The notes beneath the pieces were generated by a model, which did not search any database, was not told the origin of the DNA, and saw nothing but the letters and a program-made list of their open reading frames with translations. Below are positions 41,015 through 53,700 of a stretch of 64,000 nucleotides of DNA, one piece after another (the stretch's first letter is position 1; each line of letters starts with the position of its first letter). The stretch comes from Sabellastarte sp. h YS-2021 (taxonomy: Eukaryota; Annelida; Polychaeta; Sabellida; Sabellidae), in assembly GCA_964017235.1 (NCBI GenBank), contig OZ024927.1:57975293-58039292 (forward strand), written 5' to 3'. The translations under genes were made by a program, and so were the position numbers.

Positions 41015-43225
41015 ACAGTGGGCTTATACCCCTTCATTTAATTACACAGTGAGCACCACCCTCGCCATCTACTGTACACAGACAGACAGACTTCCACAGT
41101 GGGCCCATACTTCTTCATTTATGACACAGTGGGCCTATACCCCCTCATTTACTTACAGAGTAAGTACCACCCTCGCCATCTACTGTACAGAATGTCCAGC
41201 CTCACTTCCTCCCTTACTTGTACAGTGGGCCCATACCTCCTCCTTTTATGACACAGTGGGCCTATACCCCCTCATTTACTTACACAGTGAGCACCACCCT
41301 CACCATCTACTGTACACAGACTGTCCAGCCTCATTTCCTCTCTCATTTGCACAGTGGGCCCATACCTCCTCATTTATGACATGGTGGGCCTATGCCCCTG
41401 CATTTTCTTACACATTGGGCACCACCCTCGAGAGCTACAGTACACAGACTGTCCAAACTCAGTTCCTCCCTTACTAGCACAGTGGGCCCATATCTCCTCA
41501 TTTTATGCAACAGTGGGCCCATACCCCTCCATTTTCTTACAGAGTGGGCACCACCCTCACTATCTACTGTACCATCCCCCATCTCATGGACACACACTGT
41601 CCAGCCTCAATTCCTCCCTTACTTGCACAGTGGGCCCATACCTCCTCATATTATGACACAGTGGGCCTATACCCTTCATTTACTTACACAGTGAGCACCA
41701 ACCTCACCATCTAATGAGCACACACTGTCAAGCCTCAGTTCGTCTCTTACTTGCACAGTGGGCCCATACCTCCTCATTTTATGACACAGTGGGCATATAT
41801 CCCTCCAATTACTTACACAGTCGACACCACCGTCGCCATCTCCTGTACACAGACTTTCCAGCCTCAGTTCCTCCCTTACTTGCACAGTGAGCCCATATCT
41901 CCTCATTTTATGCAACAGTGGGCCTGTACCCCCTCATTTTCTTACACAGTGAGCACCACCTTTGCCATCTACTGTACACAGACTGTCCAGCCTCAGTTCC
42001 TCCTTTTCTTGTACAGTGGGCCAATATCTCCTCATTTATGACACAGTGGGTCTATGCCCCCTCATTTTCTTACACAGTGGGCACCACCCTAGCCATCTAC
42101 TGTACACAGACTGTCCAGCCTCATTTCCTCTCTTACTTGCACAGTGGGCCCATACCTCCTCATTTTATGACACAGTAGGTGTATACCCCCTCATTTTCTT
42201 ACACAGTGGGCACCACCCTTCCCATCTACTGTACACAGACTGTCCAGTCTCACTTCCTCCCTTACTTACATAGTGGGCCCATACCTCCTCATTTTATGAC
42301 ACGGTGGGCCTTTACCCCCTCATCTTCTTACACAGTGAGTACCAACCTCACCATTTACTGTGCACAAACTGTCCAGCCTCGTTTCCTCTCTTACTTGCAC
42401 AGTGGGCCCATACCTCCACATTTTATGCAACAGTGGGCCTATATCCCCATTTACTTATACAGGGTGCCTATATCTCCTCATTTATGACACGGTGGGCCTA
42501 TACCCCCTCATTTTCTTACACAGTGGGCACCACCCTTGCCATCTACTGTACACACACTGTCCAGCCTCATTTCCTCTCTTACTTGCACAGTGGGCCGATA
42601 CTCCTCATTTTGTGCAACAGTGGGCCTATACCCCCCATTTTCTTACACAGTGGGCACCACCCTTGCCATCTACTGTTCACAGACTCTCCAGCCTCAGTTC
42701 CTGCTTTACTTGCACAGTGGGCCCATACCTCCTCATTTTATGACACAGTGGGCATGTACCCCCTCATTTACTTACACAGGGTGCACCATCAAAGCCATCT
42801 ACTATACACAAACTGTCCAGCTTCATTTCCTCTCTACTTGAACAGTGGGCCGATACCTCCTCATTTTATGACACAGTGGGCCTATACCCCATCAATTACT
42901 TACATAGTGGGCACCACCGTTGTCATCTAATGTACACGGACTGTCCAGCCTCACTTACTCCCCTACTTGCAGAGTGGGCCTATACCTCCTCTTGTTATGA
43001 CAAAGTGGGCCTATACTCCTTCATTTACTTACATAGTGGGCACCACCCTATTCATCTACTGTACACAGACTGTCCAGCCTCACTTACTCCCATACGTGCA
43101 CAGTGGGCCCATACCTCCTCATTTTAGGACAAAGTGGGCCTATACCCCCTCATTTATTTACACAGTGGGCACCACCCTCGCCACATACTGTACACAATCT
43201 GTCCAGTCTCAGTTCTTTCCTTCAT
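41015..43225 (+). repeat. ~128-bp higher-order minisatellite, left arm (~17 copies)
   Basis: Each unit contains three sub-blocks that all open with cacagtg(g/a)gc: one reading gggcccatacctcctcatt, one gggcctataccccctcatt, and a longer one beginning gagcaccaccct and ending in the ctgtccagcctca block. Spacing between successive gggcccata blocks is 126, 129, 128, 148 and 128 bp for the first six. Nearly every frame is open because stops are rare in the unit, which gives many overlapping spurious ORFs. Confidence 0.93.
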
Positions 43226-43289
43226 GGTAAGGTGACCTCACTGTGTTTGGACATTATGTAATGTGGTTATTAAGTGTCCCTTGAAAAAT

Positions 43290-44450
43290 GGAAGCTTGTT
43301 GGTTTCACCCCCTGTTTTCAGACAGCCTACCCCACCGTCATTGATGCAGCAGTTATTCACCCATGGTGTCTGGATGGGCGGGCGGATGGGCGTTGGGAAA
43401 AAGCTGTGACCTTGATTTGACCTTTGACCTTTCCATAGTGACTTTGACTTATAAAATCTTGTCCGGGCTATATCTCAAAAACTGTAAGGTGTTGGAAGTT
43501 GATACTTGGTAGGGACATTGGTTAGATTGTATAGGTGTGCAACGTCATGGTGTGACCCTGATTTGACCTTTGACCTTGCCGTAGTAACCTTGACCTATAA
43601 AAAGTTGTCTGGGCTATATCTCGGCAACTGTAAGGTGTATGAAGTTGATACTTGGTAGGAACATTGGTTATGAGGTGTAGGTGTGCAACGTCATGGTCGG
43701 AACTTGATTTTACCTTTGACTTTGCTATAGTGACCTTGACCTATAAAATTTTGTTTGGGCTATATCTCGGCAACCGTAAGGTGTAGGAAGTTGATATGTG
43801 GTAGGGACATTGGTCAGGCGGTGTGCAATGTCATGGTCTGACCTTGATTTGACCTTTGACCTTGCCATAGTGACTTTGACCTATAAAATCTTGTCCAGGG
43901 TATATCTTGGAAACTGTAAGGTGTAGGAAGTTGATATTTGGTAGGGACATTGGTCAAGGGTTATATGTGTGCAATGTCATGGTCTGACCCTGATTTGACC
44001 TTTGACCTTGCCGTAGTGACCTTGACCTATAAAAAGTTGTCCGGGCTATATCTCGGAAACTGTAAGGTGTAGGAAGTTGATACTTGGAAGGAACATTGGT
44101 TATGAGTTGTAGGTGTGCAACGTCATGGTCTGAACTTGATTTTACCTTTGACCTTGCTATAGTGACCTTGATCTATAAAATTTTGTTTTGGGTTATATGT
44201 TGGAAGTTGATATGTGGTATAGTTGATATGTGGTAGGGACATTGGTCAAGGGTTGTAGGTGTGCAATGTCATGGCGTGACCTTGATTTGATCTTTGACCT
44301 TGCTCTAGTGACCTTGACCTATAAAATCTTGTCCAGGGTATATATCAGAAACCGTAAGGTATAGGAAGTTAATATGTGGTAGGGACATTGGTCAAGGGTT
44401 ATATGTGTGCAATGTCATGGTGTGACCTGTATTTGACCTTTGATCTTGCA
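43290..44450 (+). repeat. 146-bp tandem repeat array, centre of the foldback element
   Basis: Seven to eight units. The gtgcaa(c/t)gtcatgg block recurs at 43539, 43685, 43825, 43971, 44117, 44263 and 44409, i.e. every 146 bp with one unit of 140. Each unit carries a tgacctttgaccttg stretch and a gctatatctcggaaac core. A head sequence with cacccatggtgtctggatggg precedes the array, as at 58928. Confidence 0.93.
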
Positions 44451-44454
44451 TGTC

Positions 44455-44720
44455 TGATTCTACCGGTATTTTATGTCTCAATAGAGCTCCAGTGTGAAAA
44501 CAACCTAAACCGTAGCCTTTGAATCTTTAGCACATCTTGAATTTAACCTTTTACTCTTATTCAAGGTCAGGTGAGGTCATCATACTGAAAAGGTCCCATA
44601 CCTTCCTTATTATTGGAAATGTGAAAACAATCATAGCAAATCATAGGCTGCTAATAATTTGCAAAAATTGAATTTGACCTTTGATTCCAGTTTGAAGGTT
44701 AAGTGGGGTCAATAAGTTAT
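44455..44720 (-). repeat. Dispersed repeat, inverted copy of 33895-34260
   Basis: The complement of this stretch contains the same ordered blocks (ggttgttttcacac, ttttcagtatgatgacc, cacctgacctt) as 33895-34260. It joins the central array to the right arm. Confidence 0.55.
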
Positions 44721-44729
44721 AAAATGAGA

Positions 44730-46060
44730 AGGTATGGGCCCACTGTGTAGGTAATGGTGAAACTGAGACTGGGCAGTTTGTGTCCAGTAGATGGCTGGGA
44801 TGGTGTCCATGGACAGTCTGTGTACAGCAGATGGCGAGGGTGGTGCCCACTGTGTAATAAAATGAGGATGTAGGCCCACTGTGTCATAAAATGAGGAGAT
44901 ATGGGCCCACTGTATAAGTAAGGGAGGAAGTGAGGTTGGACATTCTGTACAGTAGATGGTGAGGGTGGTGCCCACAGTGTAAGTAAACGAGTGGGTATAT
45001 GCCCACTGTGTCATAAAAGAAGGAGGTATGGGCCTAATGTGCAAGTAAGGGAGGAAGTGAGGTTGGACAGTATGTGTACAGTAGATGGCGAGGGTACTGC
45101 TCACTGTGTAAGTAAATCAGGGGGTATAGGCCCACTGTTGCATAAAATGAGGAGTTATGGGCCCACTGTGGAAGTAAGGGAGGAACTGAGGCTGGACAGT
45201 CTGTGTATAGTAGATGGCGAGGGTGGTGCCCACTGTGTACGTAAATGAGGGGGTATAGGCCCACTGTGTCATAAAAGGAGGTATGGGCCCACTGTACAAG
45301 TAAGGGAGGAAGTGAGGCTGGACATTCTGTACAGTAGATGACGAAGGTGGTGCCCACTGTGTAAGTAAACGAGTGGGTATATGCCTACTGTGTCACAAAA
45401 TGAGGAGGTATGGGCCCACTGTACAAGAAAGGGAGGAACTGAGGCTGGACAGTCTGTGAACAGTAGCTGGCGAGGGTGGTGCCCAATGTGTAAGAAAATG
45501 AGGAAGTATGGGCCCACTTTGCAAATAAGGGAGGAAATGAGGCTGGACAGTCTGTGTACAGTAGATGGCGAGGGTTGTGCTCACTGTGTATGTAAATGAG
45601 GGGGTATAGGCCCACTGTGTCATAAAATGAGGAGGTATGGGCCCACTGTACAAGTAAGGGAGGAACTGAGGCTGGACAGTCTGTGAACAGTAGATGGCGC
45701 GGGTGGTGCTCACTGTGTAAGTAAATGAGGAGGTATAGGCCCACTGTGTCATAAAATGAGGAGGTATGGGCCCACTTTGCAAATAAGGGAGGAAATGAGG
45801 CTAGACAGTCTGTGTACAGTAGATGGCGAGAGTGGTACCCATTGTGTAAGTAAACAAGTGGGTATATGCCCACTGTGTCATACAATGAGGAGGTATGGGC
45901 CCACTGTACAAGTAAGGGAGGAACTGAGGTTGGACAGTCTGTGTATAGTAGATGGCGAGGGTGGTGCCCACTGTGTAAGTAAATGATGGTGTATAGGCCC
46001 ACTGTGTCATAAAAAGAGGAGGTATGGGTCCACTGTGTAAATAAAAGAAGAACTAGGTGC
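44730..46060 (-). repeat. ~128-bp higher-order minisatellite, right arm (~10 copies)
   Basis: Reverse complement of the left-arm unit with the same three sub-blocks (tatgggcccactgt, tataggcccactgtgtc, ggtggtgcccactgtg). The opposite orientation means that the two arms can pair over 1.3 kb. Confidence 0.93.
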
Positions 46061-46190
46061 ATGTTTCTGGATAAAGTTGTTTCTGTGGTTTCGATTGGGA
46101 ACCAGCTTTTTGTTTTGAAATAATTCGTACTCTTATTGTTACAGTGAGCCCCGAGGCCGACTGTGCATTCCTCCCGTCAGCGATGATCAT

Positions 46191-47661
46191 TCTTTTGCCG
46201 GTTCCAGACAAGGGTGTCAAAACAAATGTGATCTGTGAAATGTTGGGCCATAATGTGCAAACTATATAGCCTGACCTTATAATAATGTCATTGCAATAAA
46301 GAATATATTAGCGATCAATGCACCAGTCTTGTTCAGTTCTGAAACTCAGGAACGGAAAATCACACATTTAATTTGCTCCCTCCTTGGAGAGTGTGGCACT
46401 CCAGATATAAAAAGCCACTTAGAGTTAAGAGAACAACAATCTTATTCTGTTTTGTATGAGTGAACCAACATTTTTTTCTCCGTAAATGAGGTTCATTTGT
46501 CAAAAATAAATTTTCTTAAGTTTTCAAGTTTGCACAAAGATTTCTTTTATAAACAGGGAACTTAAGAATTTTTATGCTATAAAATAAATACCGTCCAACT
46601 TGTGTGAGAGATCACCTCTGTATGATGACCTACATTTCCCCTTAATTTTAACCTCTCTGTCGAGACTCAATCCCCTCTTGTACACAAAGACCATTTTTTT
46701 ATTTCCCAAGTGTGGTCTTTATACACTATTGTTACTGTACATAATTATTAAGATGTCATAAAACTTGGGAAACTCTGATATCAGAAGTAATTAAGGATGA
46801 GTCAGTGGCATATTCTGTTTTGGTTTGGTATCCTGCTGAAGAAATCCTACAGTTTTCTAGGATCATGTAAATGAATGTTGTTACACCAACACTCTACCGA
46901 AATCCCTATAATATCACATTTTCGCTCCATCACTCGGATATACCCCAATAAACTTGCATATTAAATTATTTTTTTGACAATGAACGAAAGTAGACTGATC
47001 ATTAAAATAGTTGTTTCCTGTTGCATTAGACTCATAGTCAAGTCACCAGCATACCTTTTACTGTCTGGAGACAAACAAGTTTGGCCACCTGAGACAATGT
47101 GATTTTCTACCTTCTTTCAGTTCATCTTCAATTGCTTGCCTAAAAATAGCTTCTTCAAATTCAAATCACCTTTAAAATATATAGAAGTGAATGATCTATG
47201 AATTTACCATAATCCATCTGTTATATGCTGCTTTCATTTTTTCTGAACATGTGATAAAAGTTTACAAAACTTAACTAGTGAAAGGTTAGCCTTCATCTTC
47301 ACCTATGTTTTATCTGGCTCAGTTTGGTCAAATAACTGAAAAAGTGTGGTTTTTATTGATTCATTTTACATACAAAAAGTACAGTCAAAAAATTGTTGTT
47401 ATATTAGTATCTCAAACATTTTGTTAAAATACTGATCATGGACATATTTCTTGTTATAATGTCTCATGATTGCAAATATGTCATTGTATAATTGGGTTCC
47501 ACTTATATAAAGAAATCCAATGTAGCTTGACTTTTCCTTTTCTTTTCCTTTCCCATAAAATTGAAGAAACCAATATTTTTATATACCCAGTTGTTTTATC
47601 TCACATTGAAAGCCCCCACTTAACCACCCTCTAGTTTGTACTCATATTTATATTATTGCAG
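46191..47661. other. Host sequence upstream of TMTC3
   Basis: No gene or repeat recognised. It ends with a splice acceptor (tattattgcag, AG at 47660-47661) that opens the exon carrying the TMTC3 start codon, so part of it is probably a 5' UTR intron. Confidence 0.4.
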
Positions 47662-47727
47662 ATTATGTATCCAAATTTGAAGCAATGATTGGAGGAAATG
47701 TTACTTGAAGTGTGAGACCTGCTTGTT

Positions 47728-50700
47728 ATGATGTCTGTGCTGGAAGGAATGGGACCTACATTGGTCATTTGTGTAGTTTCATTTGTTTGCTATTACAATT
47801 CCTTGAAATGTGGCTTTGTGTTTGATGATATCTCTGCTATAAAAGATAACAAAGATCTGAGGCCAACAACACCATTGGGAAATCTGTTCTGGAATGATTT
47901 CTGGGGAACCCCAATGGTGAAGGTATGTATGATGTACTTTTATTAATACCCCAATTTTCTCCAAACTATAATTGACGGTTCTGACATGTGTATTAATAAA
48001 TTAAGATTGTTTAAATAGCAATTCAGTTCATGTAACTTTAACAGGGGAATACTTAATAGCTGCAAATGCTCTTACAGGGTGTATCCAGTCATGGAAAACC
48101 TGGAAAAGTCATGGAAATTGACTCCAGGTTTTGGAAAATTCATAAAAAGTCATGGAAATTAAAAGACATCCTCTTGCAAAATGGTGTTGTTTCTTTCTTT
48201 CATCCAGCATTTCAATGCAATGATACAGTATGTAATCAGATCAAATTTTAGTGTCTTCCACATCTTCCTGTACTGTGACTGGAACCTTGTGCATGGTTCT
48301 CGAAGGCAAAACCGGTGTGAGCTCGTTGTCTCGGAGGGAGCTCATGGCCTTGGTACATGTCTCTTTCATGCCACGAAGCATGTAAAAGGTCCTTGATTTT
48401 AAAGCTATGGTCATGGAGAAATCATGGAAAAGTCATGAAAAAATATTGAAATTTAGTGGATACACCCTGTCTTAAAATATAGCACTATACAACTGGCTGT
48501 ATAACCAGTAAGAAACAGATAATTGTGACAACTTGAGGTTTAAAATAATGTTGTGGTACACTCTTGTAAAAGGCAGTTTGATAAATAGGATAAATGTATT
48601 GTTCTTAAAAGTTAAAGGAAGGGACTTCCCTTTTATCTTGCAGCTCATTGTTTCAAATAGACAGTTTCATAAAAAGTCAGTGATTCTGCTACATGAAAAG
48701 TCCGGCCGGACATTATGTCCTAAGTCTAGGAAAACGTTTAGGACATTTTCGAAGAATTTAGGACAGAATTCTTGTCAATCAAATTTTCATTCTACAGGTT
48801 GCTAAAATTAAGTCATTAAAGTCAATGGCCCTATATGAATGGGAGATAAAGTAAAATTTGCTGAATCATAATAAAAATCTCATTTTAGTTAAAATGTTAA
48901 AAAGGCTTTATGATGTTCAGTGATCATGTATTACTGAAACGAGAACTCACGGCCATAGAACCAAATTAAGTATGGTGATCCATGAGGTTTTCATGCTATT
49001 AAAATGTCCACTGGCAGTAAACATTACAGCAAATAAACTTTCAATCTGATTGTTTTTTTTCAGTGAATCGAAATTTGTATATAATTGACAGAATTTTTTT
49101 TTTTAAATTTTAATTCACATTTTAAAGAAAAAAAGATTTTGAAAGTAAAGGGCGATCAAAAACATTTACTTTGGAGTTTTCATATGTCGTGGACATGAAG
49201 CTGTTTACAGGTGCTCTGAATTTAAAGTTTTTAAAATATTTTTCATCAAAAGAAAACTTCAAATACATTAATACATATTATAATGCCATGGTATCATGGT
49301 ATAACAATGAAAAACACAATTTTCTTTTAAGTTTAAGCATACATTTATAACATGAAAATCAATCTTCCAAGCACCAATCATCAGTAAACTTGATTTTCAG
49401 TATTATTTTTCATTAAGATATCATGCAATTATTAATAAAAAGAAATATTAATCAAAGCAAAAATTCACAATATTACAGTAAAATTTATGTGGAAACCTAC
49501 AGAAAACACTATCACAAAAACTCCAATTACACGAAAATACCAGATGACCATAATTAATATTCATGAGAAGATATGAAGACACAGATTTTCCATGGGATTT
49601 CCTTGCAATATTTTATAAAATTGAAGCATAGATGAAGATTAAATACTTTAAACTCGAGAACTCACAGCCACAGCACCCAAGTCATTAATATTCATGAGAA
49701 GATATGAAGACACAGATTTTCCATGGGATTTCCTTGCAATATTTTATAAAATGGGAGCATAGACGAAAATCAAATACTTTAAACTCGAGAACGGCCATAG
49801 CACCCAAGTCATTAATATTAATGAGAACATATGAGGACACGGATTTCCCCTGGGATTTCCTTGCAATATTTTATAAAATGGAAGCATAGACGAACATCAA
49901 CTACTTTAAACTCAAGAACTCACAGCCACAGCACCCAAGTCATTAATATTCATGAGAAGATACGAGGACACACATTCCCCTGGGATTTCCTTGTAGGTCA
50001 CGTGGCTTGTCACGAGATTTCATAAAAGACGTCTAGACCTTGCTGTGATAAAAATCACGCAGATCTCGCGAGATTTTAGGGTTGTAACGCGACTTCATAT
50101 TTTGTAAATAAAAAGACGGCTAGATCTTCTATTTATTATCCACCACGCGACGTACTTGCCCTAAATACGGGGAAATACAGACCGGGATGTATTTTTTTTG
50201 TATACACCGGCGCCCCGGTACTATGGATATTGAGTGTGATTAACTTCCGGTTTTTCAACAATATCTCGGAAAGTATGTAACTTAAAAATATGTATAATAT
50301 ATCATTAGAAAGGTGTTATTCTAGCGCTTCTGCTCATGTATGTTGCATAAATATCCATGCAGAAATGAATGAGATATTGCAAGGTAAAGATTGAAGTTTT
50401 ATATTCAGTGTTGCTCATTCTTTTTGACAGTCTGTTTCACGTTTTCTCATTAAATATTCATATTATTTGACCCATAAATCGCACAAAATGGTGGATAATA
50501 AAAGTAAAACATCCCTCATCAGACATATACAGAAAAAATATATCACTCATGAAGATTAACAATATAATACTCGTGCTACGCACTCGTATAATATTGTTAT
50601 CTTCATTCGTGATATATTTTTTCTGTATATGTCATTCGGGACGTTTTCCTATTTATCGCCCACGGATACGACTCGGACAATATGTCCTAACATTCTATTT

Positions 50701-53700
50701 AAAATTCGGGGTTTTGTTGCAAAATTCGGTCAATGACCGATGGCCGACATGAATCTGAAACCCTGAAAGTGCTATGTTTTATTACTTTATTTGCAGGAGA
50801 GAAGTCATAAGTCATACAGACCTTTGTGTGTGTTGACATTTCGTTGGAACTACCTATTTGGAGAGCTGGACCCATGGGGTTATCATCTGATAAATGTTCT
50901 CCTGCATGCTGTGGTCTGTGTCCTCTACTTCAGGTGAGATGACATTTTCATTAAGATTTTCCAGACTCACACCAAGAGTGTGATGAACACCACCTAATTC
51001 CCACTCGCCCTCCTGGGTATTATGAACATCCCAAGTGTCAGTTGTATGATTGAAAGAAATTTGGAAACTAGAATCTGAAAATACAATTGTATGAAAGCCG
51101 GATTTTTTTAACTATATAAGCCTAACTGTAAAATCTTCTATGAGGGTACATGGCAAACTTCAACTAAGGAAACGGAAAATGCAACTCTGTGTTGGGCTTT
51201 CCCAATTCACTTCATCACTTCATGGTATGCTTAAAATTCAGCATGTGATGTGTAACAAAGCTCCATTTGATACTACTTAACAATACTAAATTCCTTTGTA
51301 TGTTTAGATTAGATGAATTTGCTCATCTAGATACTTAGTTGAATGTTTTACAAATCATATATCTGTTTTTCTATTTTATCTGGTTTGTTTATTTATATAT
51401 TTCAGGTTTTGCAAGGTGTTTATGAAATGCACCACCAGTTTTGTTGCTTCACTGTTATTTGCTGTTCATCCTGTTCACACAGAGGCTGTAAGTGTATTAT
51501 TTGTTTTAATCAAGCCTAACAGAGTGGTAATTTTTGCAATTTTGTACTCTGTCACATTTGCTCTTACTGGAGCTAATTTTAGCAATAAAATTGCAAAATG
51601 ATATATTTGTCTTTGGTAAGTTAGCTGCAGCCAATTTTTGACCATCTGTATATTGATACATGTATTTTAAAAATTAATATTTAGCCAGCAAAGAGGTTTC
51701 TTGATATTGTTGTCTGAAACACTCTTTACATCTTTTATGAGAACTCAAATCGGTTCATGATTTCACATTTTTCACTGTACCTAAACTCAATTACTTGTAC
51801 ACACAGGTGACTGGGGTAGTGGGGAGGGCTGAGCTGTTATCTTCTATCTTTGTTCTCTGTGCTGTGTTCAGTTACTCCAGATGTACTGGCCTCAGGTCTC
51901 ATACAAGTAAGTTCTCATGAATTTATTTGAATATAAAATATTGCAGTAAACGTGGCCAGATTCATTTCATACTCCTCTAGGGCCGATTTGTCTCAGTCTA
52001 AGCCCAATCTTAGATTGAGCCACAGGCTCAGATCCTAGTTTCTGGTTTCAGATGAGTTATAGGGTCAAAGCCTTTTCACATATGACTCATGTCGGTTGTC
52101 TGTTACCACATTTTACTCCACTTGTTTGTATGTTAGTGCTTTCCAGTTTACTTTATATTGCTGAAAGATCCTAGCTTCTTGACTGATTATTTTTAGGTTT
52201 GCTTATACACTATGTATTTCTGATGTTGTAGTGCCAATATAATGCAGAAAAATATTGTGCATGTTTTATCTCTAACTGTAGATTGGATTCAGCTCTTGTT
52301 GACTGTTGCCATGGTCACAATTGCAATGCTGTGCAAAGAACAAGGAATCACTGTTGTTGGGGTTTGCTGTGTCTATGAAGTATTTGTTGCTCAGAGGGTT
52401 AGTTCGAATGTGGTCATATTAAAAATAAATTGGTGGAGGTGTATAAAATATAGACACCTCTGTAATATGAACATGTTGGTAGAGTCTCATTTTGGAAGGA
52501 TACCAAAAGGTTTATTATGTCCACCCCACTGGGGGGTGGACATATTATTTTTGCTTTTTCCGGCGTCCGGTGTCCCACTTGGTTTCCAGACATTTTAGGC
52601 AACAGTTCTTATCCTATCTTTACCAAATTTGGCATGCAGGTTTATTGGGTTAATAGCTTGTATGGGATTGCTTTTGGTGATGATAGCTCTATAGCTAACT
52701 GAGTAATAGCTACTTTGCTACTTTTGAGTAGCTCTTTGGTTTCCAGACATTTTAAGGAATGCTATTAAGCCTAGCTTTCTGAAATTTGGTATGGAGGTTC
52801 ATTGGGTTAATAGCTGCGTCCGGCGTCCCACTTGGTTTCCAGACATTTTAGGCAACAGTTCTTATCCTATCTTTACCAAATTTGGCATGCAGGTTTATTG
52901 GGTTAATAGCTTGTATGGGATTGCTTTTGGTGATGATAGCTTTATAGCTAACTGAGTAATAGCTACTTTGCTACTTTTGAGTAGCTCTTTGGTTTCCAGA
53001 CATTTTAAGGAATGCTATTAAGCCTAGCTTTCTGAAATTTGGTATGGAGGTTCATTGGGTTAATAGGTTGTATGGGATTGCTTTTGGGGGGAATTGCTTC
53101 ATAGATGAGTGAGTAATTAATTAAATAAATGAGTAATTGGCTATTTTGAATACTGAAAAAGGCAAATGTGCTCATATCTCCTAAACCGTGCGAGATAGAG
53201 CGATTTCGTCGAAATTTTCGCCCACAGGGTATCTAAGGAATGTAATCTTTGCAATTTTCAAAAAAATTTTCCCCTCCCCAAAAATGGCGGCCATTTTGAA
53301 TTTTCGAATTTTTGCCAAAAATGGCAAAACACAAATTTGCTTCTATCTCCTTAACCGTGCGAGATAGAGCGATTTCGTCAAAATTTTCGCCCACAGGGTA
53401 TCTGAGCATTGTAGTCTTGGCAATTTTCAAAAAATTTTGCCCTCCCCAAAAGTGGCGGCCATTTTGAATTTTCGAATTTTGGCCAAAAATGGCAAAACAC
53501 AAATTTGCTTCTATCTCCTTAACCGTGCGAGATAGAGCGATTTCGTCGAAATTTTCGACCCACAGGGTATCTAAGGAATGTACTCTGCAATTTTTAAAAA
53601 ATTTTCCCCTCTCCAAAAATGGCGGCCATTTTGAATTTTCGAATTTTTGCCAAAAATGGCAAAACACAAATTTGCTTCTATCTCCTTAACCGTGCGAGAT

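Larger units (their letters stand above)
40833..46190. mobile_element. Giant foldback element with inverted minisatellite arms
   Basis: The outer ends are inverted copies: ggcctcggggcccactgtg near 40862 and the complement of cagtgagccccgaggcc near 46143, extended outward by a cgctga-agag-gg block on both sides. Inside, a left array (41015-43225) and a right array (44730-46060) of the same ~128-bp repeat lie in opposite orientation. Between them is a 146-bp tandem array (43380-44450). Total span about 5.36 kb. No transposase is visible. I infer a foldback-type non-autonomous transposon; target duplications were not found. Confidence 0.6.

Noticed and set aside
43290-44450. CRISPR-like spaced repeats
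   Set aside because: The units are contiguous 146-bp tandem repeats without unique spacers, in a eukaryotic genome.
41010-46062. Dozens of overlapping ORFs of 60-225 codons on both strands
   Set aside because: They all come from the 128-bp minisatellite, whose unit lacks stops in several frames. The translations are repeats of the same tract in shifted frames, so they are not genes.
48533-48805. 90-codon ORF in TMTC3 intron 1
   Set aside because: No family signature, no splice context, and composition like the surrounding intron.
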